Shown: positions 26,191 to 35,186, counted from the first letter of the stretch. The stretch is DNA of 59,378 bases from Cellulosimicrobium funkei (GCF_001019615.1 NZ_JNBQ01000021.1:1-59378), one strand, 5' to 3'. The notes: generated from the letters alone by a model not told the origin. A program made the numbers and translations.

Positions 26191-29100
26191 CGCCGACCAC
26201 CCCCGATCGAGTCGGGCTCCATGGCCTCGAACGGCCCGGTGTCCTCGCCCGGCTCGCGCCCGGCGGCGGCGCGCTCGGCGTGGCGGTCGATCTCCGCTCC
26301 CAGGGTGCGCAGGATGTCGAGGACGAGGCCCACGACGACGAGGAACACACCGACGTCGAAGAACAGCGACGTGACGAGGTGGATCTCGCCGACGAGCGGC
26401 AGCGCGATGTCGTACGCGTCGCTGCCGAGCACGTTGCCGGTGAGCAGGAACGCGACGAGGCCCACGCCCGCGGACAGGAACAGCCCCGTGCCGAGCAGCA
26501 GACCGGGGTGCACCGGCGCAGCCTCCCCGAGCTCGTACCGCCCGCCCGCGAGGTAGCGCACGATGAGCGCGATGCCGACCACGAGCCCGGCCGCGAAACC
26601 ACCGCCCGGCGCGTTGTGGCCGGAGAACAGCAGGAAGAGCGCGAAGACGATCATGGCGTGGAACAGCACGCGCGTGACGACCTCGAAGATCACCGAGCGT
26701 CTCTGGGGCGCGAGCGTGCGGCCCGCGCTGAGCCACACGAGCATGCGCGGCTGGTCCTTCTCGGTGACCCCGCGCCGGCGCAGCGCGGCGCCCGGGTCCG
26801 CGCCGCCCTCGCTCCACACGCCCGAGCCGGACGACGTCGTGGCGGGCTTCGCTCCCGACGCCCGCAGGATCTCGCCGCTGCGGGTGCGCAGGAACACCAG
26901 CGACGCGACGCCGGTCGCCGCCGCCAGCAGGACGGAGATCTCGCCCATCGTGTCCCAGGCACGGATGTCGACGAGCGTCACGTTGACGATGTTCTTGCCG
27001 TGCCCGTACTCGTACGCCTCGGCCGGGAAGTCGACGGAGATCGGCGTCGCGACCCGGGCGAGCGGCGCCACCACGGCGAAGCCCATCATGACGACGGCGA
27101 CGGCCAGGCCGATGCCCAGGCGCACCCACCGGCTCGCGGCGAGCGGCCGGTTGGAGAAGTACGCGGGCAGGCGGCGCAGCACGAGCACCATGACGACGAG
27201 CGTGATCGTCTCGACGAGGACCTGCGTGAGCGCGAGGTCGGGCGCGCCGTGCAGGAGGAAGAGGACGGCGTTGCCGTAGCCGGCGATGCCGACGAGGATC
27301 ACGGCCTTGAGCCGGCGGCGCGAGCGGGCGGCGAGCACCGAGGCGATGCAGATCGCGGCGACCGCGACGAGCTGCGCAGGACGGTCCCACGCCTTGAGCT
27401 GCTCGGGCCACGCCGTCTGCGCGACCATGACGACCCCCGGCCCCAGGACGAGGACCACGAGGATCGCGCCGAGGTAGAACGGCAGCGAGCCACGCTGGGT
27501 GACGGCGGTGACGTCCGCCGCGAGGTCGTCGAGCTTGCGCATGACCTTGCGGTAGGTGACGTCGGCCTCGGGGCCGGTCCACAGCGACGCCTGGAACCGC
27601 TCGACGCGCGCCCGCTGCCAGAACAGCACGACGCCGACCGCGAGGACGAGGACGGTGAGCGCGAGCGCCGGGGTGAAGCCCGCCCACAGGACGAGGTGCC
27701 CGGGCTCGCCCACGGGGTACGTGTCGGCGTACGGCGCGAGGAGATCCTCGCCGAAGTGCGGCACGAGCGCGGTCGCGAGGCCGAGGACCGCGAGCACGAC
27801 GGCCGGGCTCACGAGCAGGAACGGCTGGCGATGGATGCGCGCGGGGTCGATCGGCGGCTCCTCCGCCGCGACGGCGGGGCCGCGCGCGGCGCCCGGACGC
27901 AGGCCCACGTGCTCGTTCGCGCGGGACGGGGACGTGCCGAGGTGCGGCTTGGACGCGAACGCGCCCCACCAGAACCGGATCCCGTACGCGACGGTGAACA
28001 TCGACCCGACGACGACCGCCCAGAGCACCACCGTGTCGACCCAGACGGGCCCCTCGCCGTGCAGCAGCGACTCGAGCGCCGCCTCCTTCGCGACGTACCC
28101 CGCGAACGGCGGCAGCCCGATCATCGACGCCGTCGCGAGCCCGCCCGCGACCGCCGTCCACGGCAGGGCCTTGCCCACCCCGGTGAGGCGACGCAGGTCG
28201 CGCGTCCCGGTCGCGGCGTCGACCACGCCCACGACGAGGAACAGCGACGCCTTGAACATCGCGTGCGCGCCGATCATCGCCAGCCCGGCGAGCGCCGCGC
28301 CGCGCGTGCCGAGGCCGACGAGCAGGATGATGAGGCCGAGCTGGCTCACCGTGCCGAACGCGAGCACGAGCTTGAGGTCGTACTGGCGCAGCGCGCGGTA
28401 GCCGCCGACGAGCAGCGTGCCCGCGCCGAGCGCGATGACCATCGACCGCCACACGGTCGTGTCGGAGTACGCGGGCGCGAACCGCGCGACGAGGTAGACG
28501 CCGGCCTTGACCATCGCGGCCGCGTGCAGGTAGGCGCTGACCGGGGTCGGCGCGGCCATCGCCGCGGGCAGCCAGAAGTGCAGCGGGATGAGCGCGGACT
28601 TGCTCGCCGCGCCCACCAGGAGGCACACGATCGCGGCCGTCACCGCTCCGCCCGTCGGCGGGTCGGCGATGATCTCCGACATCCGGAAGGTCCCGCCCTG
28701 GACACCGAGGATCACGACGCCCACGAGCATCGCCAAGCCGCCCGCCGTCGTCACGACGATCGCCTGCATCGCGGCACGGCGGCTCGCCTTGCGGTCGGCG
28801 TAGTGCCCGATGAGCAGGTAGGAGAAGACGGTCGTCAGCTCCCAGAAGACGAACAGGAGCAGCATGTCGTCCGCGGTGACGAGCCCGACCATGGCCCCGG
28901 CGAACGCCGTGAGCACGCCGCCGAACCGCCGCAGGCCCTGCGCGGTGGGCGAGAAGTAGGCCGAGCAGTAGACGAGGACGAGCGCACCGACGCCGCCGAC
29001 GAGCAGCAGCATGAGCCACGACAGCGTGTCCATGCGGAACGCCAGCTCGAGCCCGAGGCCGGGGACCCACTCGACGACCTGCGTCGGGTGCTGCCCCGAC

Positions 29101-29246
29101 ATCACGCGGTCGGTCCAGGCGAGCGCGTAGACCGCGGCCGACGCCGGCGCGAGCGCCATGACGAGGAACGCCCGGCGACCGAGGAGCGAGACGAGTGCGG
29201 GCGCGCCCAGTGCCATCACGAGATGGGCAACGAGCACGTAGAGCAC
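26187..29246 (-). CDS. mrpA: Mrp Na+/H+ antiporter subunits A and B, fused
   Basis: 1019 residues from the GTG at 29246, after GGAG. Residues about 1-500 are the NuoL-like MrpA core with LLFVFWELTTVFSYLLIGHY (membrane Glu) and SALIPLHFWLPAAMAAPTPVSAYLHAAAMVKAGVYL. Residues about 560-790 are the MrpA C-terminal part (GAPDLALTQVLVETITLVVMVLVLRRLP). Residues about 855-985 are MrpB-like (VLFHAMIVFALFLLFSGHNAPGGGFAAGLVVGIALIVRYLAGG, SLFFDVGVFLVVVGLVLDILRTLG). The A-B fusion is the usual form in many actinobacteria. The complex expels Na+ in exchange for H+ and supports pH and salt tolerance. First gene of the A-C-D-E-F-G operon. Confidence 0.94.
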   Translation of the reverse strand: MLYVLVAHLVMALGAPALVSLLGRRAFLVMALAPASAAVYALAWTDRVMSGQHPTQVVEWVPGLGLELAFRMDTLSWLMLLLVGGVGALVLVYCSAYFSPTAQGLRRFGGVLTAFAGAMVGLVTADDMLLLFVFWELTTVFSYLLIGHYADRKASRRAAMQAIVVTTAGGLAMLVGVVILGVQGGTFRMSEIIADPPTGGAVTAAIVCLLVGAASKSALIPLHFWLPAAMAAPTPVSAYLHAAAMVKAGVYLVARFAPAYSDTTVWRSMVIALGAGTLLVGGYRALRQYDLKLVLAFGTVSQLGLIILLVGLGTRGAALAGLAMIGAHAMFKASLFLVVGVVDAATGTRDLRRLTGVGKALPWTAVAGGLATASMIGLPPFAGYVAKEAALESLLHGEGPVWVDTVVLWAVVVGSMFTVAYGIRFWWGAFASKPHLGTSPSRANEHVGLRPGAARGPAVAAEEPPIDPARIHRQPFLLVSPAVVLAVLGLATALVPHFGEDLLAPYADTYPVGEPGHLVLWAGFTPALALTVLVLAVGVVLFWQRARVERFQASLWTGPEADVTYRKVMRKLDDLAADVTAVTQRGSLPFYLGAILVVLVLGPGVVMVAQTAWPEQLKAWDRPAQLVAVAAICIASVLAARSRRRLKAVILVGIAGYGNAVLFLLHGAPDLALTQVLVETITLVVMVLVLRRLPAYFSNRPLAASRWVRLGIGLAVAVVMMGFAVVAPLARVATPISVDFPAEAYEYGHGKNIVNVTLVDIRAWDTMGEISVLLAAATGVASLVFLRTRSGEILRASGAKPATTSSGSGVWSEGGADPGAALRRRGVTEKDQPRMLVWLSAGRTLAPQRRSVIFEVVTRVLFHAMIVFALFLLFSGHNAPGGGFAAGLVVGIALIVRYLAGGRYELGEAAPVHPGLLLGTGLFLSAGVGLVAFLLTGNVLGSDAYDIALPLVGEIHLVTSLFFDVGVFLVVVGLVLDILRTLGAEIDRHAERAAAGREPGEDTGPFEAMEPDSIGGGRR

Positions 29247-29382
29247 GGGCCGCTCCGTCCGGGTCGGGGGCGGGGTGGGCAGGCAGAGCCGGGGGTCTTG
29301 CTGGACTTGTCATCGTCGCACCCGCGGAGGGGAGTCGCAGGGCACGACAGTTCACGGCGACGGCGATGCCGTGCCACGAACC

Positions 29383-29388
29383 ATTTTA
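29383..29388 (-). promoter_or_regulatory. probable -10 box of the mrp operon
   Basis: TAAAAT on the minus strand, 137 bp upstream of the mrpA start, in the only A+T-rich patch of the 204-bp gap. No convincing -35 is visible. The leader has a small hairpin (CACGGC/GCCGTG, 29353-29373) but no riboswitch that I recognise. Confidence 0.4.
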
Positions 29389-29450
29389 CCGACTCGTCAG
29401 CCCTGCACGGGCCCCGCAGCCCGGACCGTGACCGATTCCTCAGTCTCCCG

Positions 29451-30524
29451 TCAGAGATCCTCGGGGTCCACGAGGAACTCCGCCTCGTCCGCGATCTCGC
29501 CCCCGACGGCGTCGTGCAGCGTCCGCGTGACCTGCGCGACGACCTCCGCGGCCCGCTTGCGCGCGACCTGGTGGTCGAGCGACGGCTGCTCCCGCTGGGA
29601 CTCGACCAGGTCCCGCGGCTCCCACCGCACGCGGTAGCTCACGGCGCCGTCCACCGTCCACGGCAGGCCGCGCAGCAGCAGCGGCAGGGCCTCCTCGCCG
29701 CCCACCTCGACGGCGACGAGCCCGTCCATGCCGAGATCGACGATCAGTCCGTACCCGTCGAGGACGGCGCCCGTCGTCAGCGCCTTGATGTCGACGTCGT
29801 CCGCGGCCGCGTGGATCGCGCGGCGCAGCGCGGGGTCCATCTTCTCGCCCGGGTACAGGGGCAGGTCGGCGATGCCCTTCGGGGGGCCCTCGTACGACTT
29901 CCCCTCGGTCGCGAGCCGCGTGCGGGGGTTGAGCCGCGCGACGAGGGCGAGGGCGGCGTTCGGGTCCAGCCAGACGTCCGAGTACAGCGCCATGTCGACC
30001 GCGACGCCCGGGTCGGGCGTGAGGACGACGCCCGGGGCCGCCGGGTTCCCGACGTCCGTCCGCACCGAGCCACCGAGCCGGCGCGCCGCCGCGACGAGGA
30101 ACGCCACGACCCGCTCCTCCTCGCGCACCGGCAGCCCGCCGGGGAACGCGCGGCCGATCCCGTCGCGGTCCCCGCCACCCGGGTAGGGGACGTCGCCACG
30201 CTCGCGCGGGCACACGACGTCGAACACGAGCGTCGTGCCCGGCGGCAGGCCGGAGCCCGGCCCCGCGTACGGGCCGGTGATCGTCGTGTGCCGCGACGTG
30301 CGCAGCACGCCCGGCGCCCCCGGTGCCGCCGTGCGGGCGGGCGGCACGAGCGGCTCGGTACCCTCCGGCGCGACGTCCCAGCGCGCGCCCGCGAACCGCG
30401 ACAGCGCGAGCGTCTCGACCTCGTCGACGACGACGTCGGCCGGGAGCCCGAGCAGGTGCCGCGCCTGGTACGACTGCGCGGCGCCGGGCCCGTCAGGGTG
30501 CGGCAGCGGCGGGAGCGGGCTCAT
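29451..30524 (-). CDS. Conserved hypothetical protein
   Basis: 357 residues from the ATG at 30524, with GGAGG upstream. I do not recognise the family. It looks soluble, with no signal peptide or membrane helix. Possible landmarks are LLGLPADVVVDEVETLALSRFAGARWDV, GDVPYPGGGDRDGIGRAFPGGLP, GSVRTDVGNPAAPGVVLTPDPGVAVDMALYSDVWLDPNAAL, GYGLIVDLGMDGLVAVEVGGEEALPLLLRGLPW and VRWEPRDLVESQREQPSLDHQVARKRAAEVV. The alternating strands and the final helix suggest a globular alpha/beta protein. It is co-oriented with dcd, 65 bp after it, and may share its transcript. Confidence 0.6.
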   Translation of the reverse strand: MSPLPPLPHPDGPGAAQSYQARHLLGLPADVVVDEVETLALSRFAGARWDVAPEGTEPLVPPARTAAPGAPGVLRTSRHTTITGPYAGPGSGLPPGTTLVFDVVCPRERGDVPYPGGGDRDGIGRAFPGGLPVREEERVVAFLVAAARRLGGSVRTDVGNPAAPGVVLTPDPGVAVDMALYSDVWLDPNAALALVARLNPRTRLATEGKSYEGPPKGIADLPLYPGEKMDPALRRAIHAAADDVDIKALTTGAVLDGYGLIVDLGMDGLVAVEVGGEEALPLLLRGLPWTVDGAVSYRVRWEPRDLVESQREQPSLDHQVARKRAAEVVAQVTRTLHDAVGGEIADEAEFLVDPEDL

Positions 30525-30589
30525 GCGGTGCGGTCCTCCGGTCCTCGGGTCCTGCAGGGTCGAACGACGTCCGACGCGGCGTGCCGCGC

Positions 30590-31165
30590 TCAGACGTCGG
30601 TGCGGTGGAAGCTCTGCCACGAGCGGGAGGCCGTCGGGCCGCGCTGGCCCTGGTAGCGGGAGCCGTAGACGCTCGACCCGTACGGGTTCTCGGCGGGCGA
30701 CGACAGGCGGAAGAAGCAGAGCTGCCCGATCTTCATGCCCGGCCAGAGCGTGATCGGCAGCGTCGCGACGTTGCTCAGCTCGAGCGTCACGTGCCCGGAG
30801 AACCCGGGGTCGATGAACCCGGCCGTGGAGTGCGTGAGCAGGCCCAGCCGACCGAGGCTCGACTTGCCCTCGAGGCGCGCCGCGACGTCGTCGGGCAGCG
30901 TCACCGCCTCGAACGTCGACCCGAGCACGAACTCCCCCGGGTGCAGCACGAACGGCTCCGCCGGGTCGACCTCGACCAGGCGCGTGAGGTCCGGCTGGTC
31001 CTGCGACGGGTCGATGAACGGGTACTTGTGGTTGTCGAACAACCGGAAGAACCGGTCGAGGCGCACGTCGATGCTCGACGGCTGGAGCATCGACGGGTCG
31101 TACGGCTCGAGCTGGACGCGCCCGGCGTCGAGCTCGGCCCGGATGTCGCGGTCGGAGAGCAGCAC
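30590..31165 (-). CDS. dcd: dCTP deaminase (possibly dUMP-forming)
   Basis: 191 residues, the same size as the bifunctional dCTP deaminase/dUTPase of mycobacteria. Motifs: [56 protein letters not shown] (catalytic Glu region), [36 protein letters not shown] and [40 protein letters not shown]. It supplies dUMP for thymidylate synthesis. I cannot tell from sequence alone whether it also hydrolyses dUTP. The GTG start has TAGCGT six bases upstream and no ribosome site, so it is probably leaderless. Confidence 0.95.
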   Translation of the reverse strand: MLLSDRDIRAELDAGRVQLEPYDPSMLQPSSIDVRLDRFFRLFDNHKYPFIDPSQDQPDLTRLVEVDPAEPFVLHPGEFVLGSTFEAVTLPDDVAARLEGKSSLGRLGLLTHSTAGFIDPGFSGHVTLELSNVATLPITLWPGMKIGQLCFFRLSSPAENPYGSSVYGSRYQGQRGPTASRSWQSFHRTDV

Positions 31166-31171
31166 GGGCCC

Positions 31172-31177
31172 ACGCTA
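31172..31177 (-). promoter_or_regulatory. -10 box of a leaderless promoter (dcd)
   Basis: TAGCGT on the minus strand, six bases, then the GTG at 31165. Confidence 0.5.
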
Positions 31178-31237
31178 GCCGACGACGGCGCGTGCCCGGA
31201 CCGGGCGCCGAACACTGGATCCGCCGTCACCGCACGC

Positions 31238-31300
31238 CGCCGAACCCGGGGACACGGGTGGGTTCGCCAGGCGAGCCCACCCGTGTCCCCGGGTTCGGCG
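31238..31300. repeat. long palindrome (family copy C)
   Basis: 31-bp arms around a single base. The outer part reads CGCCGAACCCGGGGACACGG; the only mismatch gives a G-U pair in RNA. It lies 5 bp after the stop of the TM2 gene. Confidence 0.85.
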
Positions 31301-31305
31301 AGACG

Positions 31306-31905
31306 TCAGGCGCGCAGCGGGCGTCCGGTCGAGTCGACCGAGTAGTAACCCGTCTTCGAGGTCAGGTAGAGGATGCCCTCGACGAGGCCCCAGATCGCGA
31401 TGACCGGTGCGGCGAAGCCGAACGACAGCACCGACACGAGCAGCATCGTCAGGCCGATGCCCGTGTAGCCCAGGTAGAACCGGTGGATACCGAGGCTCCC
31501 GACGAGGATGCCGAGCAGGCCCGCCGCGAGCCGGGACTTGGCCTGGGGGTCGTACGCGGGGTCGAAGCCCGGCTGCCCGTACGGGCCGGGCTGCGCGTAC
31601 CCCGGCTGCTGGCCGTAGCCCTGCTGCGGGTAGCCCTGCGGGTAGCCCTGCTGCTGGTCGGCGCCGTACGGCTGCCCCTGCGGCTGGCCGTACCCCGCCG
31701 GCGCGCCGGGCGTCCCGTACGGCTGCTGGCCGGAGGCGTCCCCGTAACCCTGCTGCGGCTGACCGTACGCGTCGCCGTAGCCGGGCTGCTGGTCGTAGCC
31801 CGGCGTCGTGCCCGACGGCGTCGTCCCGCCCCCGTAGACCGGGTCGCCCGGGGCCGGGGTCCCCTGCGCGGGGTCGGGCTGCTGCTGGTACGGGTTCTCG
31901 GACAA
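31306..31905 (-). CDS. TM2-domain membrane protein with Gln/Tyr/Gly-rich N-terminus
   Basis: 199 residues from a TTG at 31905, chosen because GAGGAG lies 6 nt upstream; no ATG or GTG fits as well. The first 120 residues are low complexity, rich in Gln, Tyr, Gly and Pro ([19 protein letters not shown] and similar). The TM2 domain (about 125-190) has two helices around the motif [28 protein letters not shown], followed by [29 protein letters not shown]. The role of bacterial TM2 proteins is not established. A long palindrome of the dispersed family follows the stop. Confidence 0.85.
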   Translation of the reverse strand: MSENPYQQQPDPAQGTPAPGDPVYGGGTTPSGTTPGYDQQPGYGDAYGQPQQGYGDASGQQPYGTPGAPAGYGQPQGQPYGADQQQGYPQGYPQQGYGQQPGYAQPGPYGQPGFDPAYDPQAKSRLAAGLLGILVGSLGIHRFYLGYTGIGLTMLLVSVLSFGFAAPVIAIWGLVEGILYLTSKTGYYSVDSTGRPLRA

Positions 31906-31964
31906 GGCTGCTCCTCGGCGTGCGCCGCACACGGGCGCGGATCGGGTCGTCGTGCGGTCGGGTT

Positions 31965-31993
31965 CTGGCATCACCGGCGACGTCCGCTATGAT
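31965..31993 (+). promoter_or_regulatory. promoter of tRNA-Gly
   Basis: CTGGCA (31965-31970), 17 bp and TATGAT (31988-31993), about 65 bp upstream of the mature tRNA. Confidence 0.6.
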
Positions 31994-32058
31994 CGGGGCG
32001 CGCGCTGGTTCGCCGAGGATCCTCCCAGAGGGCCCGGGGCGGACGCCACCAGCGCCGC

Positions 32059-32129
32059 GCGGGTGTAGTTCAATGGTAGAACTTCAGCTTCCCAAGCTGA
32101 TAGCGCGGGTTCGATTCCCGTCACCCGCT
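32059..32129 (+). tRNA. tRNA-Gly (anticodon CCC)
   Basis: A full cloverleaf is visible: acceptor stem GCGGGTG with CACCCGC and discriminator T, D-arm GTTCAATGGTAGAAC, anticodon stem TCAGC/GCTGA around the loop TTCCCAA (anticodon CCC, reads GGG), and T-arm GCGGGTTCGATTCCCGT. CCA is not encoded. A promoter lies upstream and a strong terminator follows 7 bp later. Confidence 0.96.
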
Positions 32130-32136
32130 CAGCGCT

Positions 32137-32171
32137 CGAGAGCCCCGCACCGGTCCGGTGCGGGGCTCTCG
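32137..32171 (+). terminator. terminator of tRNA-Gly
   Basis: CGAGAGCCCCGCACCG, a 3-nt loop and the exact complement. It also sits 3 bp from the stop of the leftward ATPase gene, so it may serve both strands. Confidence 0.8.
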
Positions 32172-32174
32172 TCG

Positions 32175-33605
32175 TCATGGCCAGGCGGCGAGCAGGTCGT
32201 CGGCCGTCCACACCCGGGACAGGCGCGGGTCGTCGTCGGCACCGGCCGGGCAGACCGCGACGAGCGGGGTCGCGGCACCGACGCCCGGCACGTGGACGGC
32301 GTCGGCGGCGAGCGCGTCGACGTCCCGCGAGGTGAACGGCGTGCGGGCGTGCCACTTGATGCTCCCGACGAACGCGATGGTGCGCGCGGGGCGCACGTCC
32401 GCAGCGACGAGGTCGATCTCGGGCGTGTTGTTCCGCGGCCACCACCCTCCGACGTCGCGGGCACCGGGCCAGGTCTCGTCCGGGAGCAGGCGTGCGAGAG
32501 CCTCTCGCACCACGGGTTCGATCGCGCGACCGCGCCAGGACGAGAACGTCGTCTCGAACCGGGCGGCAGCCAGGTCGGGTCGACCGCGGTCGATGTCCGG
32601 GAGCGCGGGCTCGACCATCGCGAGCCAGAACCGCAGCGCCGGGTCGGAGACCCGCCAGCGCCGGTCCTTCGTCGCCGATCGGGTGGAGAGCGGCTCGTCG
32701 GCGGCGATCACGCGTTTCTCGGTCAGCAGCCCGAGCGAACGGTCGAGCGTCGTCGGGGAGATCGAGCCGTCGAGAGCCTGGAGGATCCGTGAGTGGGTCC
32801 GTTCGCCCTTGCCGCCGATCGCCGTCAGCACCAGCCGGGCGTGCGACGTGGAGGGCAGCTCGCCGTCGAGGACCCTCGTCCCGGAGACGACGAGCGCACT
32901 CGTCGCCCGCTCGTACGCGCGCCGCACGAAGGTCACGGGCGGCTCCTCCGGCTGCCACTCCTGCGCGACGAGCGGCTGCCCGCCCGTGACGAGGAACGCG
33001 TCGAAGGCGTCGGACCCCGTCAGCCCCGTCATCCGGGCGACGTCCCGAGGAGACAGAGCACGCAGCAGCATCTCGGTCGCGCGCCCGTGGAACGGCTCGT
33101 CCGGACGCCCGAGCGCCTCCATCATCGCGAGGTCGCTCCCGAGGAGGAGCAGCAGCACGGGCCGTCGCGAGAGCTCCCGGTCCCAGACGCGCTGCAGCTC
33201 CCCCGCACCACCCTGGATCCCCTCGAGGAGCCAGGGCAGCTCGTCCACGACGACGATCGCCGGAGACTCCGCGGGCAGAGCGGCGGCCAGCAGCCGGAGG
33301 GCGGCGGTCAAGGAGTCGGGCTTGTTCCCCTCGGCGACCACCGCGCCGGGCAGGTCGGACTGCGCGACGGCCTCGGCGAACGCCGCGAGCTCGTCGCCGG
33401 GGGGAGCGTGCCGCGCCGCCTGGAAGTAGACCGACGGCACGGCCTCTCGCTCGATGAGCTCGGTCACCAACCGCGACTTGCCGACGCGGCGGCGGCCTCG
33501 CAGCAGCACGGCGACGCCGGCGTCCGCCCTCCCGCCCGTGCGGACGACGTCCAGCTGCTGCGCGAGCTCGCGCAGCTCGGTCGCGCGTCCGACGAATCCC
33601 GCCAT
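32175..33605 (-). CDS. Archaeal-type ATPase with C-terminal DUF234-like nuclease-fold domain
   Basis: 476 residues from the ATG at 33605, after AAGGGGG. The P-loop ATPase (about 1-240) starts FVGRATELRELAQQLD, has Walker A RGRRRVGKSRLVTELIE, Walker B PAIVVVDELPWLLEG and sensor region LLLLGSDLAMME. A winged-helix segment (about 250-330, ARLVLTAIGGKGERTHSRILQAL) follows. The C-terminus (about 340-470) resembles DUF234, a PD-(D/E)XK-like fold, with EIDLVAADV; the usual (D/E)xK is GSIKW here, Ser instead of an acid. Such STAND-like ATPases are of unknown role, with defence or stress sensing suspected. It is an orphan gene between a tRNA and a long palindrome. Confidence 0.8.
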   Translation of the reverse strand: MAGFVGRATELRELAQQLDVVRTGGRADAGVAVLLRGRRRVGKSRLVTELIEREAVPSVYFQAARHAPPGDELAAFAEAVAQSDLPGAVVAEGNKPDSLTAALRLLAAALPAESPAIVVVDELPWLLEGIQGGAGELQRVWDRELSRRPVLLLLLGSDLAMMEALGRPDEPFHGRATEMLLRALSPRDVARMTGLTGSDAFDAFLVTGGQPLVAQEWQPEEPPVTFVRRAYERATSALVVSGTRVLDGELPSTSHARLVLTAIGGKGERTHSRILQALDGSISPTTLDRSLGLLTEKRVIAADEPLSTRSATKDRRWRVSDPALRFWLAMVEPALPDIDRGRPDLAAARFETTFSSWRGRAIEPVVREALARLLPDETWPGARDVGGWWPRNNTPEIDLVAADVRPARTIAFVGSIKWHARTPFTSRDVDALAADAVHVPGVGAATPLVAVCPAGADDDPRLSRVWTADDLLAAWP

Positions 33606-33623
33606 GAGACCCCCTTGAATCGA

Positions 33624-33656
33624 ACCCCCACCAAGAATAGTAAACCTTCTGGGGGT
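33624..33656 (-). promoter_or_regulatory. promoter with flanking inverted repeat (ATPase gene)
   Basis: ACCCCCA (33624-33630) and TGGGGGT (33650-33656) flank a 19-bp A+T-rich stretch that contains TACTAT/TATTCT -10-like sequences on the minus strand, 18-50 bp before the ATPase start. This layout suggests an operator around a promoter. Confidence 0.4.
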
Positions 33657-33663
33657 GTCAGGC

Positions 33664-33723
33664 GCCGAGCCCGGGGTTGCTCCTCACGGCGACGGTGACG
33701 TGGGGAACGACCCCGGGCTCGGC
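33664..33723. repeat. long palindrome (family copy D)
   Basis: 24-bp arms beginning GCCGAGCCCGGGGTTGC and ending GACCCCGGGCTCGGC, around a 12-nt loop. The three mismatches are all transitions that permit wobble in one strand. It lies 16 bp after the stop of the AGE-family gene. Confidence 0.75.
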
Positions 33724-33739
33724 GGTAAGGGGGTGGGCG

Positions 33740-35035
33740 TCAGCCCAGGATGCTGCCCGCGGCCTTGGCCGATGCGGCGAGCGAGCCCGTCAGGGGCAGG
33801 TCCGGGAGGATCACGGCCTGGGCCGCGTGGTAGACGTCGGGCTTGCCGACCCAGGTGACGCCGTCGGGCCGGTTGGCCGTGTCGAGCTCGTGGTGCCACG
33901 AGCCGCGCTCGGGGTCGACGAGGTACCGGTCGATCCACGCCCACCAGCCCGCGGCGGCCTCGGCGAAGCGGGAATCCCCCGTCACCCGGCCGAGCACGTC
34001 GGCCGCGGCCACCGCCTCGGCCGCGACCCAGTGGTAGCGGCGCGGCTCGACGGGCACCCCCGACCAGTCGACGGTGTACACGAACCCGCCGCCGTGCTCG
34101 CCGTCCCAGCCGTCGGCGACGGCGCGGTCGAACAGCGCGACCGCGGCCTCGGTGCGCGCGCCGGGCGTGCCGGACGCGACGTCGACCTGGAGGAGGAGGC
34201 GCGCCCACTCGAGCCCGTGCCCCGGCGTCGAGCCGTACGGCTTGAACGGGTCGCGCGGCCGGTCCGCGTTGTAGTCGGGCAGCGGGTTCCAGTCCGCGTC
34301 GAAGTGCTCGGGGATGCGCCACTCGTTCTCGCGCGCCCAGCCGATCACGCGGTCCGCGATCGACGCGGCGCGGCTGAGCCACTCGGCGTCGCCCGTCGCG
34401 TCGTGGGCCGCGAGCAGCGCCTCGACCGCGTGCATGTTGGCGTTGACCCCGCGGTACTCGTCGAGCGTCGTCCAGTCGCGCGACCACTCGTCCGCGTGCA
34501 TCCGGGGTCCCGGCTCCCAGAAGCGCTCGTCGAGGACGGCGAGCGCCGCGTCGAGCAGCTCGCGCGCGCCCTCACGGCCCGCGATCGTGCCCGACGCCGC
34601 GGCGAGCACGACGAAGGCGTGCGCGTACGCGCTCTTCGTCCCGTCGACCGGGACGCCCTCGCCCACCTCGAGATCGCCCGGGCGCCGCGCCGGGCCCCGC
34701 GAGGACACCCAGCCTCCGTTCTCGGCGTCCACGAGCACCGCGCGCAGGCCGTGCAGCGCGGCGTCGGCCCGCTCCCCCGCCCCCGGGACCCCGAGCAGCG
34801 ACGCGAACGCGTACACGTGCGCCATGCGCGACGTGATCCACGTGTGCACCGGCTGGGACGGGTCGGGGCGGCCGTCGTCGTCGAGCCACTGCGCGGCCCC
34901 GTCCGCGCGCAGCGACGCCTGGCCGAAGCGGAGCAGGTCGGCCAGCTGGTCGCGGCGCCAGCGCGCGCTGCCCGCCGTGAGGTCGCCCCGAGGGTCGGGG
35001 GCGGGCGTGCGCTGCTCGGACGGGTGCTCGGTCAT
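33740..35035 (-). CDS. AGE-family sugar isomerase/epimerase (probable D-mannose isomerase)
   Basis: 431 residues from the ATG at 35035, with AGAAGGA 8 nt upstream. The sequence spans an (alpha/alpha)6 barrel of the N-acylglucosamine 2-epimerase superfamily: VHTWITSRMAHVYAFASLLG, DGTKSAYAHAFVVLAAASG, DWTTLDEYRGVNANMHAVEALLAAH, YGSTPGHGLEWARLLLQ, RRYHWVAAEAVAAADVL and GSWHHELDTANRP. The conserved His in RYHWVAAEA and HHELD fit the catalytic pair of mannose isomerases and YihS-like enzymes. Lying just downstream of a GH92 mannosidase, it most likely converts released mannose to fructose, though cellobiose or glucosamine epimerase activity cannot be excluded. There is no signal peptide, so it is cytosolic. 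Confidence 0.85.
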   Translation of the reverse strand: MTEHPSEQRTPAPDPRGDLTAGSARWRRDQLADLLRFGQASLRADGAAQWLDDDGRPDPSQPVHTWITSRMAHVYAFASLLGVPGAGERADAALHGLRAVLVDAENGGWVSSRGPARRPGDLEVGEGVPVDGTKSAYAHAFVVLAAASGTIAGREGARELLDAALAVLDERFWEPGPRMHADEWSRDWTTLDEYRGVNANMHAVEALLAAHDATGDAEWLSRAASIADRVIGWARENEWRIPEHFDADWNPLPDYNADRPRDPFKPYGSTPGHGLEWARLLLQVDVASGTPGARTEAAVALFDRAVADGWDGEHGGGFVYTVDWSGVPVEPRRYHWVAAEAVAAADVLGRVTGDSRFAEAAAGWWAWIDRYLVDPERGSWHHELDTANRPDGVTWVGKPDVYHAAQAVILPDLPLTGSLAASAKAAGSILG

Positions 35036-35096
35036 GTCTCGGTCCTTCTCGTGCTGGGAACGTGGTGCCGCACCGGGCGCGGTGCCGGTACGGCGC

Positions 35097-35126
35097 GGTG
35101 CCCCGGGACGATCATCCCGGGGCACC
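35097..35126. terminator. hairpin between GH92 and AGE genes
   Basis: GGTGCCCCGGGA, a 6-nt loop and its exact complement, 62 bp before the AGE start codon. It may be a second-stage terminator or an attenuator in the leader of the AGE gene. Confidence 0.5.
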
Positions 35127-35142
35127 GCCGGTGGTGCATGCT

Positions 35143-35175
35143 CACCGTGCGCCCCGGGGACCGGGGCGCACGGTG
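35143..35175 (-). terminator. terminator of the GH92 gene
   Basis: CACCGTGCGCCCCGG, a 3-nt loop and its exact complement, starting 11 bp after the GH92 stop codon. Confidence 0.7.
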
Positions 35176-35186
35176 GGCTCAGGGGT

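Noticed and set aside
29247-29382. Ion-responsive riboswitch in the mrp leader
   Set aside because: The 130-nt leader has one small hairpin only and nothing that I can match to a known riboswitch class.
26280-30656. 1458-codon rightward frame opposite mrpA and its neighbours
   Set aside because: It is low-complexity Arg/Glu/Asp-rich translation opposite genes with unmistakable membrane helices.
32059-33660. Integrated element at tRNA-Gly
   Set aside because: No integrase, no duplicated tRNA 3' end and no other mobile genes are visible. Only the odd ATPase gene is present, so an island is not supported.
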